Shown here in pieces: positions 55,820-64,000 of a DNA stretch of 64,000 nt (position 1 is the first letter of the stretch; each line of letters begins with the position of its first letter). Below the pieces are notes generated by a model that searched no databases, was not told the origin of the DNA, and was given only the letters and a program-made list of their open reading frames with translations. Source of the DNA: Lachnospiraceae bacterium (GTDB lineage: Bacteria; Bacillota; Clostridia; Lachnospirales; Lachnospiraceae); NCBI GenBank assembly GCA_015056815.1, contig SVFN01000015.1:1-64000 (forward strand). The letters are read 5' to 3'. Position numbers and translations under genes: made by a program.

Positions 55820-56494
55820 ATGAATGATACAAGGCAAAGGAACAGCTTCTCACAAACGGCTTACCATGATCGCTTCGCAAACACAGAAAGAGGATACAAA
55901 ATGACCGGAGCAAATGATTCCAAAATAATAAGACAGCTTAAGATCTATCTCAATATCCTCACGACCACATTTCACGGTCCCGAAGAACTGATGGAGCGTT
56001 TCGGCATCAGCCGCCGTATGCTTCAGCGGGATCTGAAGGATCTTCGTGATGCCGGTGTGCTCCGGCTTAAGCTGATAAGAAAGGAAAAGAATTATATAGA
56101 TGCAGAAAAGCCCCCTGTTTTCGATGAAACCTCCACCGGCCGGCACAGACAGCATCTGTTGCGTCTCAGACGTCTTACGACTCTGATCGATCAGCTGGAA
56201 CGCACAGACCTCCAGGAATTGCAGTGCTACGAATCCGAGCTGGAAGAATATGAACTTCATAAAGAATACATGGCGGACGATCCTGTAACCTTTCCGCCCG
56301 ACGAACTGCCGCCTGCTCCCAAAAAGCCTGTCCCTGCTGATATTAAAGCAAGTTATTACACTCTTTTCCCCAATAGTAATGAACGTATGCGCCAGAGGGA
56401 CTTCCGGGCACTCACCGAGGCAGGTTTCGTCATCTTTTATGATCGAAAGTATAAAGCCTTCATCTGCGAAGGCTATGAAGAGCCGGACTGGTAA
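55820..56494 (+). CDS. HTH protein of DeoR/WYL-like type
   Basis: 224 residues from the ATG at 55820 (AAGGA upstream); a second ATG at 55901 with AGAGG 7 bases before it is equally possible. Residues about 40-75 are a helix-turn-helix (LMERFGISRRMLQRDLKDL). The rest is charged and helical, with a proline-rich spacer (PPDELPPAPKKP); no WYL core is evident. One of the few plus-strand genes; it ends in a hairpin shared with the binding-protein gene converging on it. Confidence 0.7.
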   Translation: MNDTRQRNSFSQTAYHDRFANTERGYKMTGANDSKIIRQLKIYLNILTTTFHGPEELMERFGISRRMLQRDLKDLRDAGVLRLKLIRKEKNYIDAEKPPVFDETSTGRHRQHLLRLRRLTTLIDQLERTDLQELQCYESELEEYELHKEYMADDPVTFPPDELPPAPKKPVPADIKASYYTLFPNSNERMRQRDFRALTEAGFVIFYDRKYKAFICEGYEEPDW

Positions 56495-56509
56495 CAGCCG
56501 GCTCATTTT
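56481..56509. terminator. Hairpin between converging genes
   Basis: AGCCGG (56481-56486) and CCGGCT (56498-56503) enclose an 11-base loop with ATTTT after it on the plus strand. Confidence 0.55.
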
Positions 56510-57768
56510 GCCGTAGTATCCCTGCACCGGAACAGATAGTTCATTTTTTCTTCCGCTTCCCCCGTCAGCATCCCGTGAATATCCAAGATCAAATATCCGA
56601 TCGACAGGGTCTGCTGATACAGATCTTGGGAGGTGCACCAGACGTTTCCCTCTTTCACTGCTTTAAAATCTTTTAAAACCCCGCACTTTTTCAAGAGCTC
56701 CTCCACGCTGGTAACTCCACCGTCTATCGCACTGTTATAGATCAGATAATCTGCATCCTTCGCCGCGTCATAAAAATCCTCCAACTGCATATTGACCGTA
56801 GAACGTTTTGAATCCTCATCCCCGAGATCTTTGAAAATATAGGTGCCGCCTGCCAGCTCGATCATCTTGGGAACATAGTCCGAAGACTGTCTCACCTGGA
56901 TCATTCCATTGGAGGTAATATAAAAAAAGGCAACTGTTTTGCCGGTATTTTCTGCGGATGTCGCTTGATTCAGAAGCTCATTCTGTTTTTCAAAGATCTG
57001 TTTTGCCTCTTTTTCCTTATCAAGAAGTGCACCCCAGAATTTGATCCATTCCACCCTGCCAAGCGGATGACTCTCGTAGCTGGAGCACTCCACGATCGCC
57101 GGTATTTGAAAGGTTTCCAGTTTCTCCAGTACTTCCGGTGTGTGAAGGATCATGCGGTTCTCAATGGCAAGCGTACAACCTTTTGCAACAAGCAGTTCAT
57201 AATCGGGTTTGCTGTACTTGCCGGCATAGATCATCCTGCCCTCTGCCATAGCCTGCCTGGCAGAATCAATATACCAGTTCTCCTCTTTCTGGCCGGAAAA
57301 AGCGATACTGTCAAGCCCGTCTAAAGCATCAAACAGATCCATCACCGCCGATGCCACCAGATAGATATTTTGCACCGGTTGCCTGATCACCGTCATCTCC
57401 TCTGGCAGATCTTTCGGAATCTCTCCGTTTTTGGGTACCAGCAGATATTGTTTTTCATCCGGGATCACGGTCAGAAGCGTATAACCGCCTTCATAATGAT
57501 CCACCGTAAAATTTTCCGCATAGGAAAGCTCCTCGCTATCCTGATAGACCAGTCCTGCCAGCTCATGTTTTTCAGTTTTATCATCACTTTTTCCCGATAC
57601 AGGATCCCTGTCCGTTTTTTCTTTTTCGTCACTGCTTTTCGCTGTTACTGCTTCGTCTGTCTGCAGTCCCTGTGATGCCTGATCGACAGCATTTCTGCCG
57701 CAGCCCCAGCTTCCTGTCAGTACGATCAGAAGCAGACAGATCGCTAAGTTTCTTTTTCTTTTATTCAT
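56503..57768 (-). CDS. BtuF/FecB-like substrate-binding lipoprotein
   Basis: 421 residues; ATG at 57768 overlaps the DUF4298 gene by 8 bases. Signal peptide with lipobox SWGC (Cys near residue 23), an Asp/Lys/Ser-rich linker, then a type III binding-protein fold: LPEEMTVIRQPVQNIYLVAS near residue 120, LDGLDSIAFSG and SKPDYELLVAKGCTLAIEN, the usual pattern of siderophore/corrinoid receptors. The likely permease and ATPase are at 49.9-53.3 kb, separated by three unrelated genes. Confidence 0.85.
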   Translation of the reverse strand: MNKRKRNLAICLLLIVLTGSWGCGRNAVDQASQGLQTDEAVTAKSSDEKEKTDRDPVSGKSDDKTEKHELAGLVYQDSEELSYAENFTVDHYEGGYTLLTVIPDEKQYLLVPKNGEIPKDLPEEMTVIRQPVQNIYLVASAVMDLFDALDGLDSIAFSGQKEENWYIDSARQAMAEGRMIYAGKYSKPDYELLVAKGCTLAIENRMILHTPEVLEKLETFQIPAIVECSSYESHPLGRVEWIKFWGALLDKEKEAKQIFEKQNELLNQATSAENTGKTVAFFYITSNGMIQVRQSSDYVPKMIELAGGTYIFKDLGDEDSKRSTVNMQLEDFYDAAKDADYLIYNSAIDGGVTSVEELLKKCGVLKDFKAVKEGNVWCTSQDLYQQTLSIGYLILDIHGMLTGEAEEKMNYLFRCRDTTAK

Positions 57769-58090
57769 TGCTTTCCTCTATATCATTTTCAAAGCTCAAC
57801 TGTTTCCCGGATAACCCCTGCATTCCTTCTTTGCAGGATTCTTCTCTTTTTTCTTCATACTCTTCCAGAATATTATAGATTCCGTCCTCTGACAAGACCC
57901 CTCGGCAAAGATCCTGCGGCAGTTTCCCCGCCTCATCCGCTTTCAGATCACTCTTTCGCAGATCACTCTGCAGATATTCATCCAGGATAGAAACCTCTTT
58001 TTCCACATCAAAAACCGGCTCCTTAAGCCACTCCACAACTCTGTTTAGCCGTTCTTCCATTTCCATAATTCTTTTTATTCTCTCATCCAT
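57761..58090 (-). CDS. DUF4298 protein
   Basis: 109 residues; soluble, helical and acidic. The family ending KLPQDLCRGVLSEDGIYNIL is clear, preceded by a helical RIMEMEERLNRVV. Function unknown. It is translationally coupled to the binding-protein gene, which is unusual for this family. Confidence 0.8.
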   Translation of the reverse strand: MDERIKRIMEMEERLNRVVEWLKEPVFDVEKEVSILDEYLQSDLRKSDLKADEAGKLPQDLCRGVLSEDGIYNILEEYEEKREESCKEGMQGLSGKQLSFENDIEESNE

Positions 58091-58176
58091 CCCGGTTCCG
58101 TCCCTTCTTCTCCACCGACAATGCTGTCGTTTGTATCATAAAACATTTTGCCTGCAAACTCCTGCGTTTTGCGCCG

Positions 58177-58214
58177 AAAAAAAGACCGCCACAGCAACAT
58201 CTGCCACGGCAGTC
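58177..58214 (-). terminator. Terminator after the NEAT-like lipoprotein gene
   Basis: GACTGCC and GGCGGTC on the minus strand pair (one wobble) with an inner TGGCAG/CTGTGG region, followed by seven T (58183-58177). It closes the B12-controlled transcript. Confidence 0.85.
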
Positions 58215-58240
58215 CTTTTCTATGAAAATTCCCTCATTGA

Positions 58241-59239
58241 TCATTCTGCACTCTTTGCCGTAGCCGAATGAAATGTCAGCGTGTACTCAATCTCGTGTGG
58301 CTTACTCATTGCCACCGTATCTCCGACTACCGTAATGGCCTCATCGAAAGCAGAAACCGGCACTTCAAACACAGAGTTACCATCCGTATTGACCGGAAGG
58401 TATTTCTCGCCGTCCACCAGCATATAGTCATAATTGGGACTGCTCCACTCCAGTCTCGCTACTGCCTTTTCCCCCTCGATCGTAACCGTTGCAGGCGATG
58501 AAATAAAAGCCTTTCCGCTGCCTCCCTCAAAATCAAACTCCATGGTATAGGTACCATCTGTCAGCTCTTTTTTTTCTGCCGGATCTGCCGGATCCGTATT
58601 CCCGGTGTTTTCGCTTTCACTGTCAGCAGCCGCTCCCGCAGTTTCCCCCTCCGGCATCGGCTGTGGATCAGAAACGATTACTTTATGATCATACCATTTG
58701 CCTTTGGTCCCGATCAGGGCAAGATCAAACTCGGTATCCAGCGCCGGCACCGGAACATCGAATCCGTTGACTTCTTCCGTGGTGCCGTCCTTATAAGTAA
58801 CCGTATCCACTGTGGGCTGTAAAAGCTCAGCACCTTCCTTTTGCGCATCTTCTGCCAGACCCGGATAAAGATTCAGAATATTTTGAGAAGTCAGGGAAAT
58901 GTGGATGGTCATCTTCCCGTCTGCCACCGTCAGAGTTCCCTTTCCTTCGCACGCCTCATTTACATGAAACATGGAGCCGTCTGTTTCGAATTTTGCCGCA
59001 TAAACGCCATCTGCAGGCACAGGATCCGAAGACTCTGCCAAAGCTTCCTGCTTCTCACCTTCTTCCACGCGCTCATCACCTGCAGTCTCCTGCGCTGCGT
59101 CAGCTTCCTGTGTTTCTTCTGTCGCCTCCGCCACAACAGCATCGGTCTGTTTTTGTGTGCCGGCATTTTCCCCGCAGCCTCCAAGCAATGCTGCCGATAG
59201 TGCCAATGCACCAATCCAATAATACGCTTTTCTTTTCAT
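58241..59239 (-). CDS. NEAT-like lipoprotein downstream of the CbiK-like gene
   Basis: 332 residues; AAGGA before the ATG. Lipobox LLGGC at Cys 22, a Glu/Ala/Thr-rich linker, then two beta-sandwich domains (about 75-200 and 230-325) opening ADGVYAAKFETDG and LTDGTYTMEFDFEG. These fit the NEAT-type fold of heme- or tetrapyrrole-binding proteins by pattern, but no YxxxY heme motif is seen, so the ligand is open. It is co-transcribed with the CbiK-like gene and thus under the B12 riboswitch. Confidence 0.7.
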   Translation of the reverse strand: MKRKAYYWIGALALSAALLGGCGENAGTQKQTDAVVAEATEETQEADAAQETAGDERVEEGEKQEALAESSDPVPADGVYAAKFETDGSMFHVNEACEGKGTLTVADGKMTIHISLTSQNILNLYPGLAEDAQKEGAELLQPTVDTVTYKDGTTEEVNGFDVPVPALDTEFDLALIGTKGKWYDHKVIVSDPQPMPEGETAGAAADSESENTGNTDPADPAEKKELTDGTYTMEFDFEGGSGKAFISSPATVTIEGEKAVARLEWSSPNYDYMLVDGEKYLPVNTDGNSVFEVPVSAFDEAITVVGDTVAMSKPHEIEYTLTFHSATAKSAE

Positions 59240-59270
59240 TTTTTCTTCCTTTTTCTGTTTTGATATGGGA

Positions 59271-60560
59271 TCATTCGCTCAGTGCTTTCGCGGTATGCTC
59301 CACATAAATCTTCTGGACTGCTTCAATGCCGCCAAGTCCTGCGATCTGTGTCTCGATGCTGTCAAAGTTGCCGGATGCTTCAAACAAACTCTTCCAGGAA
59401 TCCTCGTCATCACCCGCCATATCGTTGTTGGCATGATCACCCGCCACAACCATAAGCGGACGGAGTACGACCTTTTTATAGCCGGCTTCCTTCACTGCCT
59501 CGATCACATTCTCGCAGGCCGTCTCTTCCGGTTCGCCCTCAACTGTTCCGATAAACACATTCTCATATCCCAGCTCATTCATCTGAGTCTGCATCTGACT
59601 GTAGGAGACCTTTGCCGTATGAGATGTTCCATGTCCCATGAAGACAAATGCAACGCCGTCTTCTTTTGCAGCATCCAGACTGTCATAACCGCCATCCTTT
59701 ACAGCCTCGGCCGTAACTGCTTCTGCGACGGCTTTCTTATCCTCGTTGATCACAGTCGCGTCCTCTCCGACTTCTCCCAAAAGCGGCTCTGCGACTTTGA
59801 CGGATTCAAATTTATCTTTATAGCTTTCCAGTGCTTCTGTCAGCTCATCATACTCCGCACCATGCATCAGATGAGTCGGCTGGATCACCAGATTCTTCAC
59901 ACCATTATTCACCGCGCGCTCCAATGCCTGATCCACATTGTCGATCTTCTCTTCATCACGTGCCTGTATATGATTGATGATGATCTGTGCCGTAAATGCC
60001 CTGCGCACAGACCAGTCGGGATTCGCTTGTGCAAGCGCGTCCTCAATTCCCTTAATATCCTTAACACGGCTGTCATTAAAGGAAGTACCGAAGCTTACCA
60101 CTAAAATTTCATTCTCACCGATCTCGTCCTGATTGCGTGGATCGTCCTTGGATGCATCTCCCGTATCTCTTCCAAAATAATCCGGATCTGCATTTTCGCC
60201 TTCCACCAATTCTTTCTGCTCATCTGTCAGAGCATCCCATGCCGCTTTGGCTGCCGCACACTGCATATCCGTATCATCCGTACGCTCCTGCACATAGATC
60301 GCATCGATCAGGGACGCTACCAGATCCGCGGCCTGTTTATCCGCATCCTGTCCGTCTTCTGTTTCTTCAGCTTCCGGCTCATCCTGTGCTTCTTCTTCTT
60401 TTCCGCTGTCAGCCTGCTCCTTATCAGCCTCAGACGCAGCATCCTGCTCTGTGACCGTTTCTGTCAGCACCTGTTCTTCGCTTTCACTGCCGCCGCAGCC
60501 CGCCAGGCATACTGTACCCAGAGCGACTGTCAGCATTAATGTTACCAATTTTTTCTTCAT
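59271..60560 (-). CDS. cbiK: Secreted CbiK-like cobaltochelatase lipoprotein
   Basis: 429 residues from the ATG at 60560, right after GGAGGAGG. Signal peptide with lipobox LAGC (Cys near residue 22), an acidic linker, then the CbiK chelatase fold: LVVSFGTSFNDSR, QPTHLMHGAEY, FMGHGTSHTAK and VAGDHANNDMAG. The two chelatase histidines (GHGT and GDHA) are both kept. CbiK inserts cobalt into sirohydrochlorin on the anaerobic B12 path, normally in the cytosol. A lipoprotein form must act outside the membrane, so trapping of cobalt or tetrapyrrole rather than biosynthesis is likely. Regulated by the riboswitch at 61.0 kb. Confidence 0.88.
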   Translation of the reverse strand: MKKKLVTLMLTVALGTVCLAGCGGSESEEQVLTETVTEQDAASEADKEQADSGKEEEAQDEPEAEETEDGQDADKQAADLVASLIDAIYVQERTDDTDMQCAAAKAAWDALTDEQKELVEGENADPDYFGRDTGDASKDDPRNQDEIGENEILVVSFGTSFNDSRVKDIKGIEDALAQANPDWSVRRAFTAQIIINHIQARDEEKIDNVDQALERAVNNGVKNLVIQPTHLMHGAEYDELTEALESYKDKFESVKVAEPLLGEVGEDATVINEDKKAVAEAVTAEAVKDGGYDSLDAAKEDGVAFVFMGHGTSHTAKVSYSQMQTQMNELGYENVFIGTVEGEPEETACENVIEAVKEAGYKKVVLRPLMVVAGDHANNDMAGDDEDSWKSLFEASGNFDSIETQIAGLGGIEAVQKIYVEHTAKALSE

Positions 60561-60949
60561 GTTCTCCTCCTCCGGCTTTTGAATAGCAGTCAGACTATTC
60601 ACAGCCTTCTTTTTTTTGTATCGATCCACCTGTAATCTTTCCTGTGGATCCTTACATTTATTGTAACTATCCTGACCGGTTGTGAACGCGGCAGATAGCT
60701 GCAATCAGCTTTTGCGGCAATGCTCTCTGCATCCGGTCTTTTATCTTTCCGGCATTGCCATCAAAAAAGCCCTCTTCTGTTTCGAAAAGGACTTGCACGC
60801 AAAACAAACATATGAAATCTCCGCGCCCGGCAATGATTCCTTATGTTCCACGTACAGTCAGTTTACTCGTGACTTGAACTAAGCGCTCACAGCTGCTGTT
60901 ATAAAAAACAAACAAGTTGCAGTCTGATCCGGCCTGTTCATTTTACGTA

Positions 60950-61140
60950 CCTCATCCAGGCAGGTCTCCCGGCTCAAAGATCATCACCTTAGCCATCTTC
61001 CCGGTTTCCCAGTGATCTGTCGGCTTCGGCTCCTTTATTACGGTGACGAGTTCGCACAGGACTTCCACCTGTTTCCCTTTTCACCAGAGCAGACTGCAGG
61101 CAGAGCATATTCTGCCCGCGGTCTCTCTGACACCTGAATG
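60950..61140 (-). ncRNA. Cobalamin riboswitch
   Basis: On the minus strand the conserved B12 box GCCGGGAGACCTGCC ends the aptamer near 60960, preceded by the GGTGAAAAGGGAAACAGGTG core, the GGAAGTCCTGTGCG region and the GAGCCGAAGCCGAC stem. The aptamer is followed by about 390 nt (60561-60949) with no gene before the CbiK start, which presumably holds the expression platform. Repression of the chelatase and NEAT-like lipoprotein genes by B12 is expected. Confidence 0.9.
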
Positions 61141-61198
61141 GTTCTCTATAAAGTTGTATCGACTCCGATCGGGGTAAACTGATCGCAATCTAACGCTC

Positions 61199-61227
61199 AC
61201 TATAGCACATCTTTTGTCATTATTCAA
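61199..61227 (-). promoter_or_regulatory. Promoter of the riboswitch transcript
   Basis: -35 TTGAAT (61227-61222), 17-base spacer, -10 TATAGT (61204-61199), ahead of the aptamer. Confidence 0.75.
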
Positions 61228-61236
61228 CAAAGAATT

Positions 61237-61887
61237 TTACTCTGCTTCGTCCTCTCCCACATACGGCTCATTCGATTCATCATACATCTGCTCAGCAACA
61301 GCCTGTATATCAAACCCGTCTAAATCTTTGGCACTTACCGTCAGGGAATATCCGATACCGATCTCAATGTCGTACCATGTGATCAGATCCACCGTCTGAT
61401 CGTCCTCAACAACCCGATAGGATTTCCCCTGCATATTGCCTTCGCCCCAGTTTGCCAGAGTAACCTCATCCTCCAGATCCCAGTCATAATGCAGACCGTG
61501 AATCTCGTTATCCTCATCCACACCATACTGTGCTCTGGCACAGAATTCATTGCCGTTTAATACAAAGTCAAGCTCAACCAGCTGTCCCTCTCCGGTGTCC
61601 GGATCGGCGTCCATGATCCGCCACTGCTTTTCCGTCGCGCCTTCCGGAGCTTTAAACATGCGCGGGCAGCTCTGTTTCGCTTCCTCCTGCGTACTGTCTC
61701 TCCAGGGGGTTGCCGTTTCGGTACTTTCTTCACCGGAAGCGGTCTCATCCGTACTGTCTGTTGCAGCAGCTTCTTCCTGCACTGCCTGAGCCTCCTCTGT
61801 CTTTGCTTTCTCCTGACCTGCACCTGCACCGCAGCCGGCAAGCAGTACGCCTGCCAGAGCGATCGTTACTACTGATTTTCTGATCAT
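61237..61887 (-). CDS. Lipoprotein of unknown function
   Basis: 216 residues from the ATG at 61887 (GGAGG upstream). Lipobox LLAGC at Cys 19, a Glu/Ala/Thr-rich linker to about 65, then a compact domain of about 150 residues rich in acidic and aromatic residues (GLHYDWDLEDEVTLANWG). No family recognised. It ends just inside the promoter region of the riboswitch transcript. Confidence 0.75.
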   Translation of the reverse strand: MIRKSVVTIALAGVLLAGCGAGAGQEKAKTEEAQAVQEEAAATDSTDETASGEESTETATPWRDSTQEEAKQSCPRMFKAPEGATEKQWRIMDADPDTGEGQLVELDFVLNGNEFCARAQYGVDEDNEIHGLHYDWDLEDEVTLANWGEGNMQGKSYRVVEDDQTVDLITWYDIEIGIGYSLTVSAKDLDGFDIQAVAEQMYDESNEPYVGEDEAE

Positions 61888-61989
61888 TTTTTCATATCCT
61901 CCCTCGAAATAGAAATGTCTGACTCTTTTATGCATTTCGTAATTCATTCCTGACACACATCCGACATAAATTCCTAAAATATTGTCCTG

Positions 61990-62805
61990 TTACTCTTCCA
62001 GCACATCGTGAAAACAGGCACGAAACGCCCGGATATTCTTCCCATCCGTTTTTCCATAGATTGCAAAACAGACCTCCTCAAAGCATCTGCCATATTCTTC
62101 TTTAAGAAGGGCCGTTTTAAAATACTGTGACACTTCTTCCGGCTTATTCCCGAAAGCTCCGCAGCCCCATGCACCCAGAACCAGATTCCGGTATCCGTTT
62201 TCCGCCGCAATCCTGAGCATGATCCGTATCCTTCGCTTCATCGTCTCTGCCACTGTTTTAGCAGATGCAAACGCTGCTGCACCGAAGCGGTTAGGTGCCG
62301 GTATGGTAATGACTGCTGTCTCAAAAGGTGTCTGCAAAAGCTCGCAGCGTTCATTGCGGAACACGCATACATTCGGAGATACTAACATATAATCCGACTC
62401 CACACTGCTTAAATGCGTATTATTATAGCGGTACATCTCCGCCGCTTTACGGGACTTGATCGATGCATACAATGTACTGCACCTGCAAAGTGCCTCTTCC
62501 TGGGCGGTGGCTCCAAGTAAAAATCCGCCCCCCGCATTGTGCGCATTCGCAAAATTCATGACAAGCGGCTTCGAAAGCCTCCTTGCCGCCTGATAGGAAT
62601 CCTCATTTACGACTGTTATCCGGCAAAACTTCCCGCCAAATACCTTTGAGATATCACCCGCAAGAAGTGCTTCCCCTGTCTTTGGTGCATAGACCCTGAC
62701 TTCCTCGTAATCCTTCTTCGGAAGAACGATCGTCTGCCCCGCAAGACGATATTCCCCTTCCCTTATGATCCTTAATGTCTCTTTTGCGATTTCTATATTG
62801 CCCAT
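61990..62805 (-). CDS. Microbial-type poly(ADP-ribose) glycohydrolase (TIGR02452-like)
   Basis: 271 residues. The macrodomain-type catalytic signature is complete: NFANAHNAGGGFLLGA followed by QEEALCRCSTLY, the GGG-x7-QEE motif of bacterial PARG. N-terminal ADP-ribose-binding region and a C-terminal AWGCGAFGN block also fit. It removes ADP-ribose chains or single ADP-ribose. No ADP-ribosyltransferase gene is in the window. Confidence 0.9.
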   Translation of the reverse strand: MGNIEIAKETLRIIREGEYRLAGQTIVLPKKDYEEVRVYAPKTGEALLAGDISKVFGGKFCRITVVNEDSYQAARRLSKPLVMNFANAHNAGGGFLLGATAQEEALCRCSTLYASIKSRKAAEMYRYNNTHLSSVESDYMLVSPNVCVFRNERCELLQTPFETAVITIPAPNRFGAAAFASAKTVAETMKRRIRIMLRIAAENGYRNLVLGAWGCGAFGNKPEEVSQYFKTALLKEEYGRCFEEVCFAIYGKTDGKNIRAFRACFHDVLEE

Positions 62806-62848
62806 ACTGTTTCTCTTTGTGTTCCATCCCTGCTGACAGTTTTCTCGT

Positions 62849-63772
62849 TTACAGTTTGATATCCTTTAAAAGTGCCGCGAACGGGCTTCCAAATCCTTCC
62901 GAAGAATCGCTCTGATACTGTTTCCAGCTCTCCTCCTCCGCTTTTTCCTCCGCAGCCTCATTCTCTTCGATCAGTGCCTTCATGCTAAGGGAAATACGAT
63001 CTCCGTCAATCTTTAAGATCTTTACATCCACTTCATCGCCAACCTGTACAACTTCCTTGGGTGATTTGATAAAGCGGTTTGTGATCTGGGAAATGTGACA
63101 TAACCCGGTCAGTCCTTCTCCGATATCCACAAACACTCCATAAGACTCCATTCTTTCAATCTTACCCTTTAAAACAGTACCTGGCGTCAGCCTGCCGATC
63201 TTCGCATTTTTCTCTGCAAGTGCCTTTTCCTGAGCGATGGCTTTTGCAGACAGAACAACTCTGTGTTCTTCTTTATCCACCGTGATCAGCTTTGCCTCCA
63301 GAGTCTTTCCCGCATAAGAGGAAGTATCCTCCACATATTCAACCGCCAGATGAGAGGCCGGTATGAATGCACGAACTCCTCTTACATAACAGACTGCACC
63401 GCCTTTGACTGCCTCTGTGATCTTAACGGTAAAGACATGGTTCTCTTCGTAATCCTTTTTCAGTTCGTCCCACACCAGAATATCGTTTGCCTTCTTTAAA
63501 GAAAGGATAATGCTTCCATTCTGTGCTTCCGGCTCGATCACCATGGCTCTCAGTACATCTCCGATATTAATATCGTTCTTAATGGAGAAAGCGGGGTCTG
63601 TACTGCATTCTTCGAGTGGAATGATTCCTTCTGTATAATAATTTAAATCTACAGTCACTTCCGTATCGGAAACGCCTACCACCGTGACATCGATGATGTC
63701 TCCCTCGTTGAGTACCTTAAAGGATTTCTCCAGATCTCCTTCATACGCTTTCATGTTGCCTGTTTCTTCCAT
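62849..63772 (-). CDS. Protein with three S1 RNA-binding domains
   Basis: 307 residues; GAGG 8 bases before the ATG. Three S1 domains: GDIIDVTVVGVSDTEVTVDL (about 18-90), VFTVKITEAVKGGAVCYVRG (about 105-175) and GTVLKGKIERMESYGVFVDI (about 195-270). The third, with a strong DIGEGLTGLCHISQ, is closest to RNA-binding consensus. Tail is acidic. It resembles the short RpsA-like proteins of Firmicutes (YpfD), probably a translation or RNA-binding factor. Confidence 0.9.
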   Translation of the reverse strand: MEETGNMKAYEGDLEKSFKVLNEGDIIDVTVVGVSDTEVTVDLNYYTEGIIPLEECSTDPAFSIKNDINIGDVLRAMVIEPEAQNGSIILSLKKANDILVWDELKKDYEENHVFTVKITEAVKGGAVCYVRGVRAFIPASHLAVEYVEDTSSYAGKTLEAKLITVDKEEHRVVLSAKAIAQEKALAEKNAKIGRLTPGTVLKGKIERMESYGVFVDIGEGLTGLCHISQITNRFIKSPKEVVQVGDEVDVKILKIDGDRISLSMKALIEENEAAEEKAEEESWKQYQSDSSEGFGSPFAALLKDIKL

Positions 63773-63897
63773 AGCCTTATCCTCTCTTTCTGATTTTCAC
63801 TTTGTGTTTTCTTTTTATGTAAAAAACACTTTTCCCCTATTATAGCCGTGTTGACGCGATTACTCAATATCTATGTATAAATTTTCATAAGCAATTT

Positions 63898-63974
63898 GTT
63901 ACTATTCACAGCCGTTTTGCCTGTGAAAGTAACGGATTTTGCCATTTAAAATCGCTTCGCGATGGGCAAAATCC
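63898..63974. other. Two adjacent stem-loops at the right edge
   Basis: 63898-63933 forms GTTACT-a-TTCACAG / CTGTGAA-AGTAAC. 63934-63974 forms GGATTTTGCC / GGCAAAATCC with a nested ATCGC/GCGAT. The stretch 63773-64000 has no gene that I can see. The pair could be a terminator, a processed leader or a dispersed intergenic repeat. Confidence 0.5.
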
Positions 63975-64000
63975 AATAACAGAGATAGTTTATCGAGCCG

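Noticed and set aside
60682-60882. A short plus-strand frame in the riboswitch leader
   Set aside because: It lies opposite the structured leader and has no ribosome binding site.

Overview
The window reads as a chromosomal stretch of an anaerobic Clostridia member, most likely a Lachnospiraceae. The evidence is family content (Cna-B-type adhesin, DUF4956/VTC/Cthe_2159 cluster, secreted CbiK-like chelatase under a B12 riboswitch, microbial PARG, BlaI/M56 pair), strong AGGAGG-type ribosome binding sites, sigma-A-like promoters with 17-base spacers, and moderate GC. Almost every gene lies on the minus strand. The clear exceptions are a regulator at 55.8 kb and a tiny gene at 26.9 kb. No tRNA, rRNA, CRISPR array, transposase or phage module was seen.

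Layout from left to right. 1-7.6 kb: a giant LPxTG-style adhesin, cut by the window edge, with about twelve Cna-B-like repeats, two of them near-identical 345-bp copies. 7.8-21.6 kb: a tight seven-gene operon (transcribed right to left) of a radical SAM activase-like protein, a beta/coiled-coil protein, two paralogous coiled-coil proteins, a tandem AAA+ ATPase, a HerA/VirB4-like ATPase and a three-module FtsK-like ATPase. I cannot match it to any named system, and it is the main candidate for an undescribed multi-NTPase machine. A NUDIX/winged-helix protein with a degraded catalytic box lies just upstream. 22.5-24.7 kb: a BlaI-type repressor with an M56 antirepressor broken by a one-base homopolymer change, plus palindromic operators. 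24.8-30.3 kb: TatD DNase, a phosphoesterase, a 32-residue small gene, a nuclease remnant and a GH35 beta-galactosidase. 30.5-34 kb: CstA and two conserved proteins. 34.1-37.6 kb: a VTC / DUF4956 / Cthe_2159 surface cluster.

37.7-46.3 kb: an NHLM-like export apparatus (HlyD-type adaptor and two ABC ATPase/permeases) in which all three proteins carry long acidic low-complexity segments; the C39-like domain has lost its catalytic Cys and His, and no peptide precursor is visible. 46.4-49.8 kb: dinB and a band-7/RHH/small membrane/YbjQ operon with a palindromic promoter. 49.9-53.3 kb: an ABC ATPase, a CDF transporter and a FecCD permease. 53.4-56.5 kb: a beta-CASP MBL protein, a PD-(D/E)XK-like protein and a plus-strand HTH protein. 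56.5-61.2 kb: a binding protein and a DUF4298 protein, then a NEAT-like lipoprotein and a CbiK-like lipoprotein preceded by a cobalamin riboswitch. 61.2-63.8 kb: a lipoprotein, a microbial PARG and a three-S1-domain protein.

Start codons were moved inward from the longest open frame wherever a ribosome binding site favoured it. All family names come from motif recognition by eye, not from a database search.
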